This document shows positions 9,496 to 23,600 of a stretch of 64,000 nt of DNA, piece by piece. Location of the stretch: NCBI RefSeq assembly GCF_042453785.1, contig NC_091674.1, forward strand, positions 29,647,501 through 29,711,500. The letters run 5' to 3'. The DNA comes from Malus domestica. Its lineage: Eukaryota > Streptophyta > Magnoliopsida > Rosales > Rosaceae. Below the pieces are notes generated by a model. That model did not search any database, was not told where the DNA came from, and worked only from the letters and a program-made list of their open reading frames with translations. Made by a program: the position numbers and the translations under genes. The number at the start of each line of letters is the position of its first letter. Position 1 is the stretch's first letter.

Positions 9496-11182
9496 ATGGG
9501 AAATCCAGAAGGAGGGCCGTCTGCGAACGACGGCGATCATGATCTCTACCAACCTCAAGTGGAGGTGGAGCATGAGTTACAAGCTGATCAACAATTTCAA
9601 CACCAACAAGTGTCTGAAACCACCAGCCACGACCAAAACCAACAAGATCAATACCAACAGCCACCACCACAGCCACCCAATAATGCACCTCAAAATAATT
9701 ATGACCCCCAAGCACAAGCACAAGCACAAGCACAAGGAGTCTTTCAGCAACTACCGCCATCTCAGCCTCAGCCAGTAGGGTTCCCACCACCACAAGGTCC
9801 TCCACAACAAAAGCCCTACCAGACTCCAACGCCTCAGCCAGCACAGTTCCCACCTCAAGGCCCACAACAATTCCCACCGCAAAACCCACAATTCCAAAAT
9901 CAACAACAAGAAGCAAACTATCAGCAGCCTAGGCCTGCACAGTTTCCACCCCAGCCCCAGAGTAATATGCAAACCAATCCAAACCGTAATCCCATGTATG
10001 CAAATGTACCTAACCAACCCGGGGCGGTCTACCCGCCACAAGGACCACAACCAATGGGCATGGGGAACCAACAACCTCCAGCTCAGTTTCCTCCCCAATT
10101 TCCAGCGAATTATAATCAGCAATATCAGAAGCCGGCAGTGCAATTTTCCACACAGAATCAACAATACCAACAACAGCAGCCTAATAATGGTTATGCTGCT
10201 CAAGGGGTTCCAATGCAGCAGAGTCCTTACCAGCAGGGACCTCTTAATCACGTCAACCTGCAGAATGCTGGAACTGAGCAATGGAGTTCTGAGTTATTTG
10301 ATTGCATGGATGATCCAATGAATGGTACGCACATACATACATATCTAGGGCTTGTTTGAAACTGTTTTTGTAGGAAATAATTTTGTTCATAAGCGTTTTT
10401 GCTAAAATTGCTTTTTCTTAGAAACACAGGTTATTAAAATTAAAGTTTTTTCAAGTGCTTTCTTAGTGCTTCCCCAGAAAGTGCTATAACGCAAAACCAC
10501 TTTTAACTTCATTTTATCAAATGCTTCAAAAGTGTTTTTAATTGTCATAAAGCACTTCTAGCCCTTTCAAAAATAACCACACCCTTATTTATTTCTCCTT
10601 CCGCATCCAATGTATAGCTAGTTTTCATATTTTGAACTATGAGTTGAGATTTATTATGAACATTACTATGACATTTCAGCTCTCACAACGGCTTTCGTTC
10701 CATGCTTGACGTTTGGCCAGATAGCAGAGGTTGTAGATAACGGCAGATCCTGTAAGCCAAATTCCAAAACATGTATCTTATATTCAAACTACATATCATG
10801 TTACAATATTTGAAGTGAGAATTAATCCGTATTGTGCATGCGATATTGACGTATATATCCATACTACTGTGTAGCATGTGCGACCAGCGGATTGTTCTAC
10901 GGATTGATTGCAGCGTTCATTGGGATACCATTCATAATGTCATGCACGTATCGCACAAAGCTGCGCAGCAAATACAACCTAATCGAGTCCCCCGCACCCG
11001 ATTGGGTCATCCATTTATTATGCGAACCCTGCGCTCTTTGCCAAGAGTACCGGGAACTTCAAGTCAGAGGGATTGACCCTTCAATCGGATGGATAGGAAA
11101 TGTGCAAAGGAATCCCAGCTTGCAGCAGCCGAATGTTAATATGATGATGCCTCCAATGAACCAAAATATGAATCAGTATTGA
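9496..11182 (+). CDS. PLAC8 / cell-number-regulator-like membrane protein with long Gln/Pro-rich N-terminus
   Basis: Three exons can be read: 9496-10324, 10680-10751 and 10875-11182, all with GT-AG introns, giving 402 codons. Residues 1 to about 265 are low-complexity Gln/Pro (runs such as PPPQPPNN, an AQAQAQAQ stretch and PQGPQ units). The PLAC8 domain follows: [25 protein letters not shown], a hydrophobic segment ([17 protein letters not shown]), [10 protein letters not shown], and the cysteine-rich [14 protein letters not shown]. The family includes fw2.2/CNR and plant cadmium resistance proteins, which act at the plasma membrane in organ-size control or metal handling. The usual Cys-Pro-Cys before TFGQ reads Val-Pro-Cys here. 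The start is the first ATG after the TATA box. The long N-terminus is unusual, since most relatives are 150-250 residues. A sister copy follows at 12-14 kb. Function is not assigned. Confidence 0.85.
10325..10679 (+). other. Intron 1 of PLAC8 gene 1
   Basis: 355-bp intron opening GTACGC and closing TTTCAG. It is T-rich. A stretch near 10395-10560 contains several AGTGCTT/AAGCACTT-type repeats that could be a decayed MITE. Confidence 0.6.
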
Positions 11183-11940
11183 TTAAAAAAATCCTAATGT
11201 TTGTGATGAACAAGATCAACCGTTTGCAGATTACTTGCATTTACTTATGCATGCCTCAAGGCTATTTTTCTCTCTCTGTGTTATGTTTATTTTCGTATGT
11301 TGATATTTGTGGATACTCTGAATATGTATCGCTTCCTTTTGTAATTTTGAACGAGTTGCCATTTTCATGTATTGAAAATTCAAAAGAACACTTTTAGTTT
11401 TGATGATTTCTGGAGTTCTGTATACTATTAAAGATTTAGATATAACGTGTGCAGCCGCAAGCTAGGTCTAATGGTTAGTAGACATTCATCTTTATACAAG
11501 TTGGTAAAGTCATTAGGTTAACTAAATAACTACTAGTAAATGATTACATACGACAACATTATATAAAAGGTGCAGATGTGGATTAAACTAATTAGTCAGA
11601 GCAATTAATATGACCATATCCCTTGTATGTGAGTTTAATTTTCCCTCCATTCAAATTAGAACAAAAGGTTATGTTGGATTTTATAATTATTCATTATCCC
11701 ATACAATTTTGTATAATTAGAGACTAGTAAGCTGGAGTGATCAATGCTTCCTTGCTGTCAACCGTGTTGATAATGTGTGGGCGTATGGATAGAATAGTAA
11801 GTGAGAGGCTGTCCTTAGTTTTCTCGTCTGTATACAAGGACTTGTTGAAGAAGTTGTCCATTGGGTACCTTTGATGGTCAAACCCCTCTTCCCTGGACAA
11901 GGGGACGTCCTAGGGTTGATCTCATATATAGGACGTCCTC
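11183..11940. other. 3' flank of PLAC8 gene 1 and intergenic spacer
   Basis: The terminator region of gene 1 is followed by AT-rich spacer. A TATA-like TCATATATAGG near 11921-11931 may serve PLAC8 gene 2. No coding sequence or repeat recognised. Confidence 0.4.
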
Positions 11941-11955
11941 AAGCACACAACGATC

Positions 11956-14176
11956 ATGGAACATCAACCAAATCAGGCGGCGCCGCTGGTATTCCACTCT
12001 CAAGCGTCAAAATTAGCATCACTACATGTACATGTCCAAAAACTCCCCCACCACCAACCTTAACAACTCCCACCTCAAAATAACCCTAATATTAATTCCC
12101 ACATCAACATTATTAACAAAGGACCTAGTCCTGATCATGAAGCAGGTAATCATCAGGCAAACCCCTCTTCCTCTTCCCACAAAAATGCCGGAATATCACG
12201 CCCTTACCATCAGGCAGATCACGATCACTATCATCATCAACATGCCCGGCCATTACATGTACAGTTGCCACCCTCAAACCTCCATAGTGCTAATCTCATC
12301 TTGTACCAGCAGATTAAATTGGCCTCACCATAATTACAACGCGTTTGTACCCTCAGCTCCACGCCCGCCTTCACGTACATATTATCCTCCTCCTCATCAT
12401 CATTGAGCTGCTTCGGCTGATGCATTTAATCATTTTCATCATCATCACCATCGAGCTGATTCTGCTGATGCAATAAATTATAGTACACACCAAGTGCTTT
12501 TTCCTCCTCCGGCTGCCTACCAAATTGTTCCTCATCAGCAGCTACAGCTGCAGTATCATAATCATGCTTCCGCGGCAAGAAATCAACTGCAGCCGGTGTT
12601 GCATTATAACAATCATTTTGCTGAAACAGGAATGCCCATCCAAAACATTGAGTACGTACCAGTGCCGCTAACTCCGGCAGGCATTGACGGAACTTGGAAA
12701 ACGGGGCTCTTTGAGTGCATGGACGGTCCCCCAAATGGTGCTTCCAAGTCCCAAGTTAATTCATCCTTATTCTCTAGTTCATACTACTTATATTGAACTG
12801 TTCAACTTCTAATTACACAGACTTCTTGTGATAAAACTGTTTGAAATGGTACCAGGCATATTGTTTTTGGTTGATAAAGATTGAAACTTTGAATAAGGGT
12901 TTTAAGAGATTTGTGTTTTTTCAAGAGAGAAAAAGGAAGAGCAAGAGTCTGTGTATTTTTCATATATCACAAAAAGGCAAACATACAAAGACTATATTTA
13001 TCACAGCTGGTCTAAAAACTGATCCTACATATAGGGACCTAGAACCCTTTTCCGGCCATTAATGGTTATCGGAGGATATCATCCATCCACTTGGAAGAAG
13101 ATGGGAAAGCTCAGTACAATTAAAAAGATAGGAACACCAGCTGTAATCTTTCTAAAACTAGTAAAAGAAACTAGCCGTTGAAATTAATGGCTCCTTCTAA
13201 TTTTGGTAAAGCCTTCATTTCTTCACACTTCTCAGCCTCCCTTTTGATTTCATCTGCAGGATTATCTTCTGCAGGTTAATTCTAAAGCTAGGATGCAGCT
13301 TAATTCTCAACAAAAACTCCACATACCTTTCATACTGAGCAGGTTTAAGATGAAATTAGTTGAGAGACAGTAACAGTATGATTACGAGTTGGCCATAGGC
13401 TGTCTCTTTGAAATTTTGGCACTATTACTTCTAACTAGTGCTAGCTACATTATGTGTTTTCTAGATATAAAACTGCTCCCAACTTTCTTTTACAGTAATT
13501 TGCAGTAGACATTCATGAACTATTTCTTGTTTTGATTATTTCAGCTCTCATGACGTTATTGTGCCCATGCTGGACGTTCGGTCAGATTGCAGAGATTGTC
13601 GATAATGGTCCAAGCTGTAAGTCGACTGAATCAATGTTCAACTTTCGTAATTAGCAATTCTAACGTCCAAAATACTCATCCGATTAATGGCTGGTGTGGT
13701 GTTTATGTTGGTCATTCATACAGCTTGTGCAACCAATACACTGATTTGCATGTTGGTCATGTTGTGCATCTTTGTGCCATGCTTGCTATCGTGCACATAC
13801 CGGAAAAAGCTAAGGAACAAGTTCGATCTGCCCGAAAGCCCTGCTCCGGATTGCGTCAGTCACTTCTTATGCGAGTGGTGTGCTCTTTGCCAAGAACATA
13901 GGGAGCTCCAGCTCAGAGGCCTGGACCCTTCTTTGGGTACGAGACTTCAATATATATATATTTTTATTGACAAAGCAGTTTTGAACTTCTCTAATCTACG
14001 AGATCGAAATCAGGCTCTAAAAGCAAACGCATTGAAATCAGGGGTTTCATATCTGAAAAATTTCAACTTTGTATGTTGTAGGATGGGTAGGAAACATGGA
14101 GCAAATTCAGAGGATGCAGCAAAAGCGGCAAGCTGCTGTGAATCCACCAGCTACCCAAAGAATGACGGGTTATTGA
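11956..14176 (+). pseudogene. Second PLAC8 gene with decayed N-terminus; shortened form still readable
   Basis: From ATG 11956 a His/Gln/Pro-rich N-terminus runs in frame but meets a TAA near 12060. A frame change lies near 12335 and a TGA near 12406. After the TGA the frame stays open to the end. The first in-frame ATG is 12632, followed by exons 12632-12737, 13545-13616, 13724-13936 and 14082-14176 with consensus splice sites. That form has 161 codons, a normal length for a PLAC8 protein. Its domain is complete: LFECMDGPPN, LLCPCWTFGQIAEIVDNG (intact Cys-Pro-Cys), a hydrophobic segment, [31 protein letters not shown] and a short tail. Introns match gene 1 at the first two positions. Either it is a pseudogene, or a shortened gene uses a downstream start. 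Sequencing error at the breaks cannot be excluded. Confidence 0.7.
12738..13544 (+). other. Intron 1 of PLAC8 gene 2
   Basis: 807-bp intron (GTGCTT...TTTCAG). It contains T-rich sequence and a fairly GC-neutral block near 13020-13290. No other gene recognised. Confidence 0.5.
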
Positions 14177-14672
14177 ACAAAACACGAAGTGTAGCAACTT
14201 CAGTCATGACATGCTCGCCGTGATTTTCGATCCACCGATGAAGATGCTTCGGTTTTCCGTTCGTGGTGGAGGGATGGATCATCCGTGTATATACGTTCGA
14301 TGTGAATGAAAATTTTGTGCTTATCGTAGAAAAGAGACACATTAAGGGATAAATTTCACACATACAATACCACAATCCAATCTCCGGTAAAATCAGCAAG
14401 ACATCGTAATTTGGTGCCGAAAATGCGACGTAAAAATACCAAACTAAGCAAACTTGAAAACGCACACCATCGAGCAAGAAATACTATTTCGTATAATAAT
14501 ACAAAAACGGGGCAACAACAAAACACCCCCAACTTCTCTTCGTTTGTATTTATAGCTTGAACACGTTACATCTCAGAATATACGTAGGTAGGTACAACGT
14601 ATAGTAACTGCAAGAGAAAACAAAACCTATGCCATTCAATATTCAGCGGAAATACACAAATGCACAAAGAAC
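14177..14672. other. Shared 3' space of two convergent genes
   Basis: PLAC8 gene 2 (plus) and the SCD1-like gene (minus) converge here with stops 496 bp apart. The block should contain both 3' untranslated regions. No coding sequence seen. Confidence 0.5.
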
Positions 14673-17600
14673 TTAGATGTTTATGGTGGCTTCCCAAAGC
14701 CTAAGAAGTCCATTACGACCGCCACTGCATATCCTTTTCCTCTCGAGGTCCGTTGCAATACATCTTACCTGGATAGCACAAGGGGAGTAAAACTGGGGAA
14801 TCAAGTAGCCATTAACAATAAATCATCGAGATCTCTGCGTAAACATTTATGACCATATGGTGCATAGATAATGGTAAAACATTAGAACAACAGAATGTTC
14901 GCTTGTAGGAATAAAATGACCGGTGCAGGAAAAGTCAGGACTTCATACCACAGCAACTGTTCTTTGTGGTGTTCTATATAGTTGCCACCCGGCCATTTTT
15001 GATCCCGCGCTAGAGGAGCTACCGAGTCTCTCTTGAGGCCGATGAAAGAGAGACATGGAATTATCAGCTGCTCCAATTCCTAACCAGTGTTCTGCAGCAT
15101 TGATGGACAATACAGCAGCGGTGTGGACAGTAACATTTTTTACGCATCTTATACCTCCTGCATGCAACAACAGTAACATTGAAAAAGGCTTTACTTCATT
15201 GGAATATGCATCTCTATCTGACAGTAATTCAAAGGGAAACTCAATCACTTCCATGAACTCTGACATAATTATGTGATAATTACACGATCTTGTAGAAACC
15301 AACCCACACCATTTTGTATTCCCTTGACTTTTCAATAGCGTCAATAGCGTCTCCATTTCTTACCCAAAAGAAAAAGAAAAAGAAAACACAGCAATAATAT
15401 AGTCGACAATGAAAGAAGGAAGAAAATTGTGCTCTTACCCTCGACATTTTCCCAAAAGCGGAGTAGCCCATCAGTTGAACCTGAAACAGAAATCACATGG
15501 TATAATTCCATGAGTTCCTAATGGCACGTGTAAAAGATTTGCAACCAAAAATCTTTGAAGCAATCTAAGGAAATAACAATGCAAACAGAATAGGATATAT
15601 AGTGCCAACCTGTAATTATTCCTTTGTCAAGTGTGGAATACTCAACGCTTAATATGGGGCCAGCATGGCATGCTAGAACAGCATCACAAGTTCCTCGGGA
15701 AACAGACCACATCCTTGCAGTCCAGTCATCACTACCAGTAACAACTGTGTCCCCCACCATTCTAATCGACCTGCAAGATTGACATATAAATTATGTGTCT
15801 ACTTAAGAATCATCAAGAAAAACATAAAATCTGGAAAAGCTATGCTCCTTTAGCTTACCGAATCCATTTGGTATGCCCTACAAGCTTGTGCATTGGCTTG
15901 CCAGCACGAATGTCCCAGATGTTTGCGACGCTGATAATGCAGGTACTCAGAGAATTAATTTCTAGGAATTTGTTGAAAAACATTTTAATTCATAATTTTA
16001 TGAGCATGCTTAATCATCAGTTTCATTATACTTACACATCTCTACCACCAGCTGCTAAAATTCCTGTGGAATCATCATATTCCATACATAGAACAGCACT
16101 AGAGCAGCGACCAACGGTTGCCACGCAAGTGTCAGTTCTGACATCCCACATCTTTACAGTTCCATCATGAGCAGCAGTAAGTACACGTTCACCAGACAGC
16201 ATGCGTGCACAGCTAACCTACAAGGATGGACAGTGGAATAGAGTTCAATACACAGTGTACATTAAGGACGAGATATTAATTTCGAAATATTGGTCACTTT
16301 TCATGACCATCGCATCAAATGTAACAACTGAGTTGATTTTTCATGCTCCGGAAAGTAGTCAATATACAAAGTGAGTAAGCTCACTGGTGCATCATGGCCT
16401 TTCAACTCTTCTAGAAGCTGAGTAGTTTGCTTATCCCATACTAAAACAGTTTGATCATCCGAACCTGATACTACTTTTCCTCGATCAGAACTTATTGCAC
16501 GGACAGCTCTGTAACAAGGCCCAGAAAGACATGAGAGGAAGGACACTAAGCTAAGTTGAATTGGTCATGCTAAGTTGCATCATGTGTGAGCATGCAAGAA
16601 AAGCCAACCAAATTTTAAAAAAATTTAGTAACACTAAAGTTTATTTTAAAAGTTCAATAATAGAATAGTAAACTAGTAAATGCAACCAAAAAAGAACATA
16701 ATGATGATAGCAAGAACAAAAAAACAGTAGAATACAAACAAAACCTTGTATGTCCTTTCAAGGTTGCTCGAAGTTCATTACCACGAAAACTAGGATCCCA
16801 GATCTTAACCTGAAAGATTGCTGAAAAGAATTATTATTACCCCTTTACAGGATACGTTCTGTGCAATGAATTGTATGGTAGATATGTAAGGCTTACAGTG
16901 GAGTCTGTGCTTCCACTGATAAAGAAACCGGCATCTTCCCGGTCACCCACAAGATCCCAAACCTCTCTCTTCGTTACACAATGTAAAGCAGTGACGGAAC
17001 CACTATGACCTCTAAGTAAGCGAACATTGGTTTGAGTTTTCTTCTGGCCAGTGGCTGACAAATCTTGCTTACGAGGAGTCCCATTTTCATTTGCAGCTTA
17101 ATGACAAGAAACTACGGTGAGTACATGCAGATAATCAAACATCACATGCAAGCACATAATCTTAGCAACAGACATACCTGAAGAGCCACCATCAGAAGTC
17201 CATTTACGAACACGACTTAAAGAGGTGGTTCTGGATGCAGTATCCCTGCTGAACATGCTCTGAACCCAGCTCCTTCCAACACCAGAAGCTTCAGCAGGCT
17301 GCTGATTCTCAACTGTAGCATCTTTTGAACGTGGAGATGCTAATCCATGAGACAACATGGATTGACCCTTGAAATTAGTGATACCCCAATAACCAATGAG
17401 TAGGTGCTCGATATGCGACAAGAACCCTCTCAGCTTTATCTGAAAAATACATAACCAAGGAACACCATCACCAATGGATCGAAAAACCAAAGAAAACTTC
17501 AGTTGCATGCATCCAAGTGGAAAAAGGGAGGGTGCCAATAAATTTGACCGCGGCTCCTCATGGATCTCAACAGTGCATCTGAATGGCCATTAGTCACTAG

Positions 17601-20600
17601 AATAATGCGTAAAAGTAGATGAAACAAGTTCGAACCCAAAACAGCACTACAAGATCAAGGGCATTCCTAGCCACCCCAAAAAAGTAATAAGGTATGTTTC
17701 AAGTTCTTTTTGAAACAATTTTGTGAGCATAGGTTATCAGTTTTCAGAATTTGAGAGCGAAACCAATAGCCTGCGTCACTGAAGACAGAACCAACACAGA
17801 TAACCTAATATCATCTAGCCAACAGTGAGCACCTAATCTAAAGGAAATTATAATCTCATACAGAAAAATAGACAAGGATACCACTGCAATATTAATTAGA
17901 ACTGCATAAGCTGAAATAGAGAAAAAAATTACTTACAAATTGTGTGTATCCAATATTGTTCTTCTCTGCTATCGTTTCAATCATGTACCAAGCATCAGTA
18001 TCAGGAATTCCCAACCCAGCCTTCATGTTGACATAAAACGAACTCGTAAACAAACTAATGAAAAGAAATTAAAAGGTTGACAAGTGCCAGAAAATTTATA
18101 AGATAAAGAAGAAACAGCACCATGTGCGATTCCACATAAATTAAGTGCGCAGCCACCAAAGAGGCATAGTTAGCCGACCTGATGTAACAACAAAAAACAA
18201 ACATTACTTTGCAAAAGATTACATTTGACATGGTGCAATATAAGTTTATTATTTCTAGTGTACTAAGTAGAAGATCAAAAACTATATGCTACTTTGAAGT
18301 TTGTTTACTAGCTTCTGTCTAAGCTTACCATTTAAGTCCGAGGTACAAGGCTTGTATATATAAATTCATCAGACAGTAAATTCAAAATTCGGGATTAAGT
18401 TGATTTATCCACCAAGTAAAAAAGAAGATAAATGCCTGAAATTCTTACTTGTTTGAAGACCGTTCCATTAGATAGTCAAAGTATCCTTCCCAAAAGCTGC
18501 AAAATAAAAAAATTACACAGTGAATCAACAATTCACTTGTAAAACTACTAGGTAGGACAGATGTAGAAATAAGTCAGTTTTAACATAAAGAAATAGAAAC
18601 TTGAGTGCTATAAAGAACCTAAACAAGATAAGAAAGCCACTATGTAGCGGAAAAGAATATGAACTACAATACAAATCTCAAAAATCTTATAGAGTTACTT
18701 AAGGCAGCCTATAAATAAGAGTAAGCAAAGCTTGTCAAGTACTGCAAGTAAGTTACTATCACTAATGGCGTTCTTGTCATCTGGTTTATTTATTACTCTT
18801 GAATATCCACATTGTCATGATGTAAGTTTAAATTACAGTTTTACAGCTCTGAGCTTCAAGGAAGACCGGAAACGTAAGGCTTTATAACACTTTGCGGTGG
18901 TCTAGATTTACGGTTACTTCCATTACTGAACATAAACTCAGTTAAAAATTTCACAGAATATGGGAAAGCATATAAGTGTGATAGACCAATGAGAAGAACC
19001 AATAACAACTTATTGCAAGGGAAAAATGAACATCAGAATAATTTATGCTCGAAATTGAGGGGCAAATGACTTGTAACCACATACCGTAATTCCTCCCAGA
19101 TGGACAAAGATATAAGATGACGCTCAATGTAGTCTGAAACATTATGTGCATCCTTCTTATACATGTCAGCGGATACTTCAAGGGCATCCCTGATTGTCAA
19201 CATATCATTTCGGGAAGTTGCACGACTAATAGCTGTTTTGAGCTGAATTCAAATACAAGTTATTGTTGAAGAAGATAAATTTAAAAAACATATTATCACA
19301 AAATTCTTCTTCTGTATAAAGGTTATTAGCCTAATGACAACAGTGGACAACATGCAAAATTGACATAAATAGTCAATAATCTGTCTTCAAGTAAGCTTCT
19401 ACAAAAATATGAATATAAATGAGTGTTCATGTGTATGTGCATTTTGGAGGGAAAGTAGGATATCCTTATACCAGTTCATAACTGAGAAAATGATTCGGTT
19501 TTTGCTGGATTACAAAAACATATCAATGAAGCCAGGGAAAAAGAAAAGTTCAACAAAGGAGATTTTGATGTTACAAGATCGTCATGATTCACTATTATAA
19601 CTAACTTAGATCCATCTTCTGAAAATAATGAGATTTATTTGTATACCAGTTCCTTAACAGCAAGAAATTGTCCTTCAGTCAACTGACAGTGCCATCCCTG
19701 ATTTATGTGTTCCCTTATACATTCAACAAACCCACTGCCACCAATTCCCTCAGCATCAGATTCAATTAAAGCTGCAAAGCCAGCATACTAATGCCTGTTA
19801 ATTCAAGGTCCACTGAACCACAAAACAGATTGGAATTCCAAGAAAGAGACATCAGAACTCAGCCTCGTCATAATACATGTTAGAGTTGAACACAGAAAAG
19901 CATACCGAGGATTGTGCCATATTCAAATGAAGAAAGAGGATCATCAGTAGGTCCCAATTTCAGAAGACGAAGCCACAGACCCTGGTCATTAAACACAATC
20001 ACATCATTTAACATTAGAAGTGAAAAAAATGTCAATAAGTACATCTGTAGAACTTAATAAAATATTAATCAGGTAAAAAAAATTTTGTCCACCAGTACTT
20101 AATAACATAAAAGTAAAACATGTACCTGCAGCTTAACTTTTATGTCCAAAACCATGCACTCCCTTTCCGCCTGAATGACCAATAATTTACAGTTAAGAAA
20201 GCTCTAAAGTAGAGATACCACTACTACACATCATGTCGGAGTATAGAACTTACAGCCCTCTCCAGTGGAGTTAGGGTTTCTGATTTAGAGTCTTTACCCC
20301 CTGGAACAGACTGTGAGCTGAGGGAGAAACATAAAAATGACACAAGATTAGAAGCTCCGTTAAGATGTGTATAAGTGTTCAATTTTACTGAAAAGGCCAT
20401 ATCCAACTTCAAATAACCAAGAATTGTTTGGTTTCATGGTCAGCCAAGATAAAAATTAACTAGAGTCTCAAAAGCCCACTACTCCAGCGGTACTAAAGTT
20501 GCTAATCTCAAGAACAGTCATTGTCTCAAATTCTCCTCAAAAAAAAAAAAAAAGTATATTAAAAAATCTCAATCTACTTATATATACTGCCACCACCTTT

Positions 20601-23600
20601 TATCATCCACAAAATTGCTTACATGAACCAAATTACTAACTAGTAGCAAGATTAATAACCATTTTTTAGTGTCTCTAAATGAAGCAAGTTTATTTCCAGA
20701 ATGACTGAAAGTAACAGACATGAACAACATTCCATTTTCATGTGCAATAACATGCCATGTATATACCTAGAGGATAATCCACTTGCTGCAGCCAGGATCT
20801 GCTTCCTCTTTTCTTCTTGCTCTTCAGTCCTAAGGTCCGAGGGAAACCTATCATATGTGTATTTGGTACCTGCTCCTGAAATCCAGAGAAAATGAGGAAA
20901 AAACCAAAACCATGTCAAACTTAAAATCTTTAACATCTTCTGTTGACATAATTTTCAATCTTAGATAACAGCACATCAAATTCACCTGAATTTCTCACAT
21001 CCGTATCTGCAATTGTTATAATCTCAGGCTCTACTGAATTTGAGGGAAGAATTGAAATAGGATTTTGGCCCCTTCTAAGTGCATCTTGTAACTTGTCAAG
21101 TAGATTATTAGTGTTTTCTTCAGAACCCAAACATCTCTCTAGATAATCCATGAAACCATGCGAATCCAGAAACTGCGTTAACTGTAAATACCAATGCAGA
21201 AATAAGCATAACACTAGGAACCCAGGACAAGAAGTTAAAATGATACTGAAAGAAAAAATTTAGTTAAAATAAACACATTCAATAAACCAACAGTACACAC
21301 AAACATACTTGCCTGCTCTCCTAAAAATTCTGCAAACATGTAGAGTAGCACTAAGAATAATAATCACGACAATTACAATCACGACCATAACTACAGTAGT
21401 CATCCTGATTATGGTGCCAATATAGCCAATGTAAGTTGATATCTCGAAGACAAAGATGGGTTCAATGAAAATAAATACCATGGGTTCTGGTGGTTGGCCA
21501 GTTGACCGAGAGCGCATTGTCAAGAATGCTTGAGTGTTGAAGACATGAGTAGCAGAAATTTCCTTGGGAAAAAAGACAATTATACCGAATAAAATTCAAA
21601 TGAATCCACAAATATAAATAATTAAAACCAATTCATGATCAAATTAGATAAAAGTTCGTACTATGAAGTTGCGGTAGCCACTTAAAAGTGATGCAAAGAA
21701 CTTTAAGAACACTAACCTGCACAAAACAATCAAACACAAGGAATATGTGTGAAAACTTAACAATCTCCAAACAGTCAGGCTTTAGAAGAACTAAGTAGCC
21801 ATAGATCAGATGGAAGACACTGAGTATAATCACAGACTGGTTAACAGTTCTAAGGTAATTACATTGCTTCAAGACCTCACCAACTTAAAGTTAAACTTAA
21901 AGAAGAATCAAGTGAACAACAATGACAGCAAGGTGTTTGTTTGATCGTAATCTGCTATGTTGGTCACAAATGTTAAGATCAATCAAGGCATAATTGCTCG
22001 CTTAGCATGGAACCCCTAGAATAAGACATCAACATCTCAAATTTTACATGAATGAAAAAAAAAAATGATATCCATTAATACTTCATAATCATTTCATTTG
22101 GCACCCAAGTATCACCTAAGTTGAAGGTCGTGATCCTCTCCCCAAGGTTTATTGCCAGCTTTAGAATATTGCTCAGATGAACTATATAAACCATCCTTGA
22201 TCTGATCTATCCCCACAACATTGGGATACAATAGCTTTGATATCTCTCCACGCAGATTGCCCAATTCTTGCTCTGGGATTGGAGGTATATCTTCCGTTGT
22301 TGTGATACGATTACACTCAAGGTCAACAACAACTACCTAGAACCACATGAGGAAGGCAAAAAACAAATATTACATCAGTTTAATCTTCTTACATAAAAAA
22401 ATTTCATCACAATTTTGCATTCTGTTGGAAGACGTGATAGAAGAAGTCACAGAAAAAAAAAAAAAACTAACTAACCCAAAAGAAAAGGGTAAAAATGGAG
22501 AGCTGTAAGACATATTTATGAAAATATTGTAATTGGCTATGCTGACTAGGAATCTAATAAACATAAAATGCATATAAAAGACCAGGATATATATTGTTTC
22601 ACCAGCACATGTAAATTATAATAACTATAAATTGACAAAAGTACAATTTAAGCAGAATGACTTACACCATCCATGGCCAAAGTAGATGTATCAACGCCTG
22701 AATGGAGACCCATCATATATGGCGTAGGCGCATCAATATAGTCTACTCCACTGAAAAAGAGTAACGGAATGTAGACTTGCTTCGCACAATAAACATGCAC
22801 AAAAGAGACAAAGTCAAATACAAGAAGCATAAACGATACTACTACAGCATTAGTTTCCATTGAACAAAAAATAAGTTTGGTGGAAACGTTGGAGCATAAG
22901 AAATTTTGCCACCATAATGACAAACTAAATGAAGCATATATAAAAGGGAAGAGGAGCATCATTTTCTTGATCCATAAAAAGCAGTTCACCGAAGATCAAT
23001 GTTTACCTGCCACCGCAATGGATAAAGTAAATGGCAAATGGCTTCTGATACAAGGGTCAAAAGTGAATATCTGCCAAAAACAGGTCAAGTAATCAAAAGG
23101 ATGCACAAATACACAGTATTAAATTGTCTTAAGTAAAATGCTTACTTGTTTGATCGGATCAGTATTCTCCTTTCAAGCAACACAGCGGTGAAAAATTTAA
23201 TCAAGTTGTCAACATCTAGGCACTGTACCAATGGCTGAAACGATATCTGCATGAAAGAAATTGCATAGGGTTATTGAACAGCCAGGTCAAATCTTCAACA
23301 AAAGGCAGAAGCATACTCATAACAAAGCAGAAAAGAATGGAGGGTGTACATCAACATGAGGGAGCCCATCCTTTGGTGGAGCCTCCACAGAAAGTAGACA
23401 ATTGTCAATAGCAAACAGAACTCGGTCCTTTCCTGGAGTAGGCAAAGGTACAGTGGACACCAAAGATGCAATAACTTCCCATAAGGGTTTGCTGCAAATT
23501 TGACCAAACATTAGGATTCTTACCACTACGGATCTCCATATCCAAGACCATCAAATTTACCAACAGGGGATTCTCACCTACTTCCATTAGGGGAAAAACA

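Noticed and set aside
9488..10281. Long minus-strand open frames opposite PLAC8 exon 1
   Set aside because: They are shadows of Gln/Pro codon runs (CAA/CCA read backwards) with low-complexity Leu/Val/Trp content and no splice or start logic.
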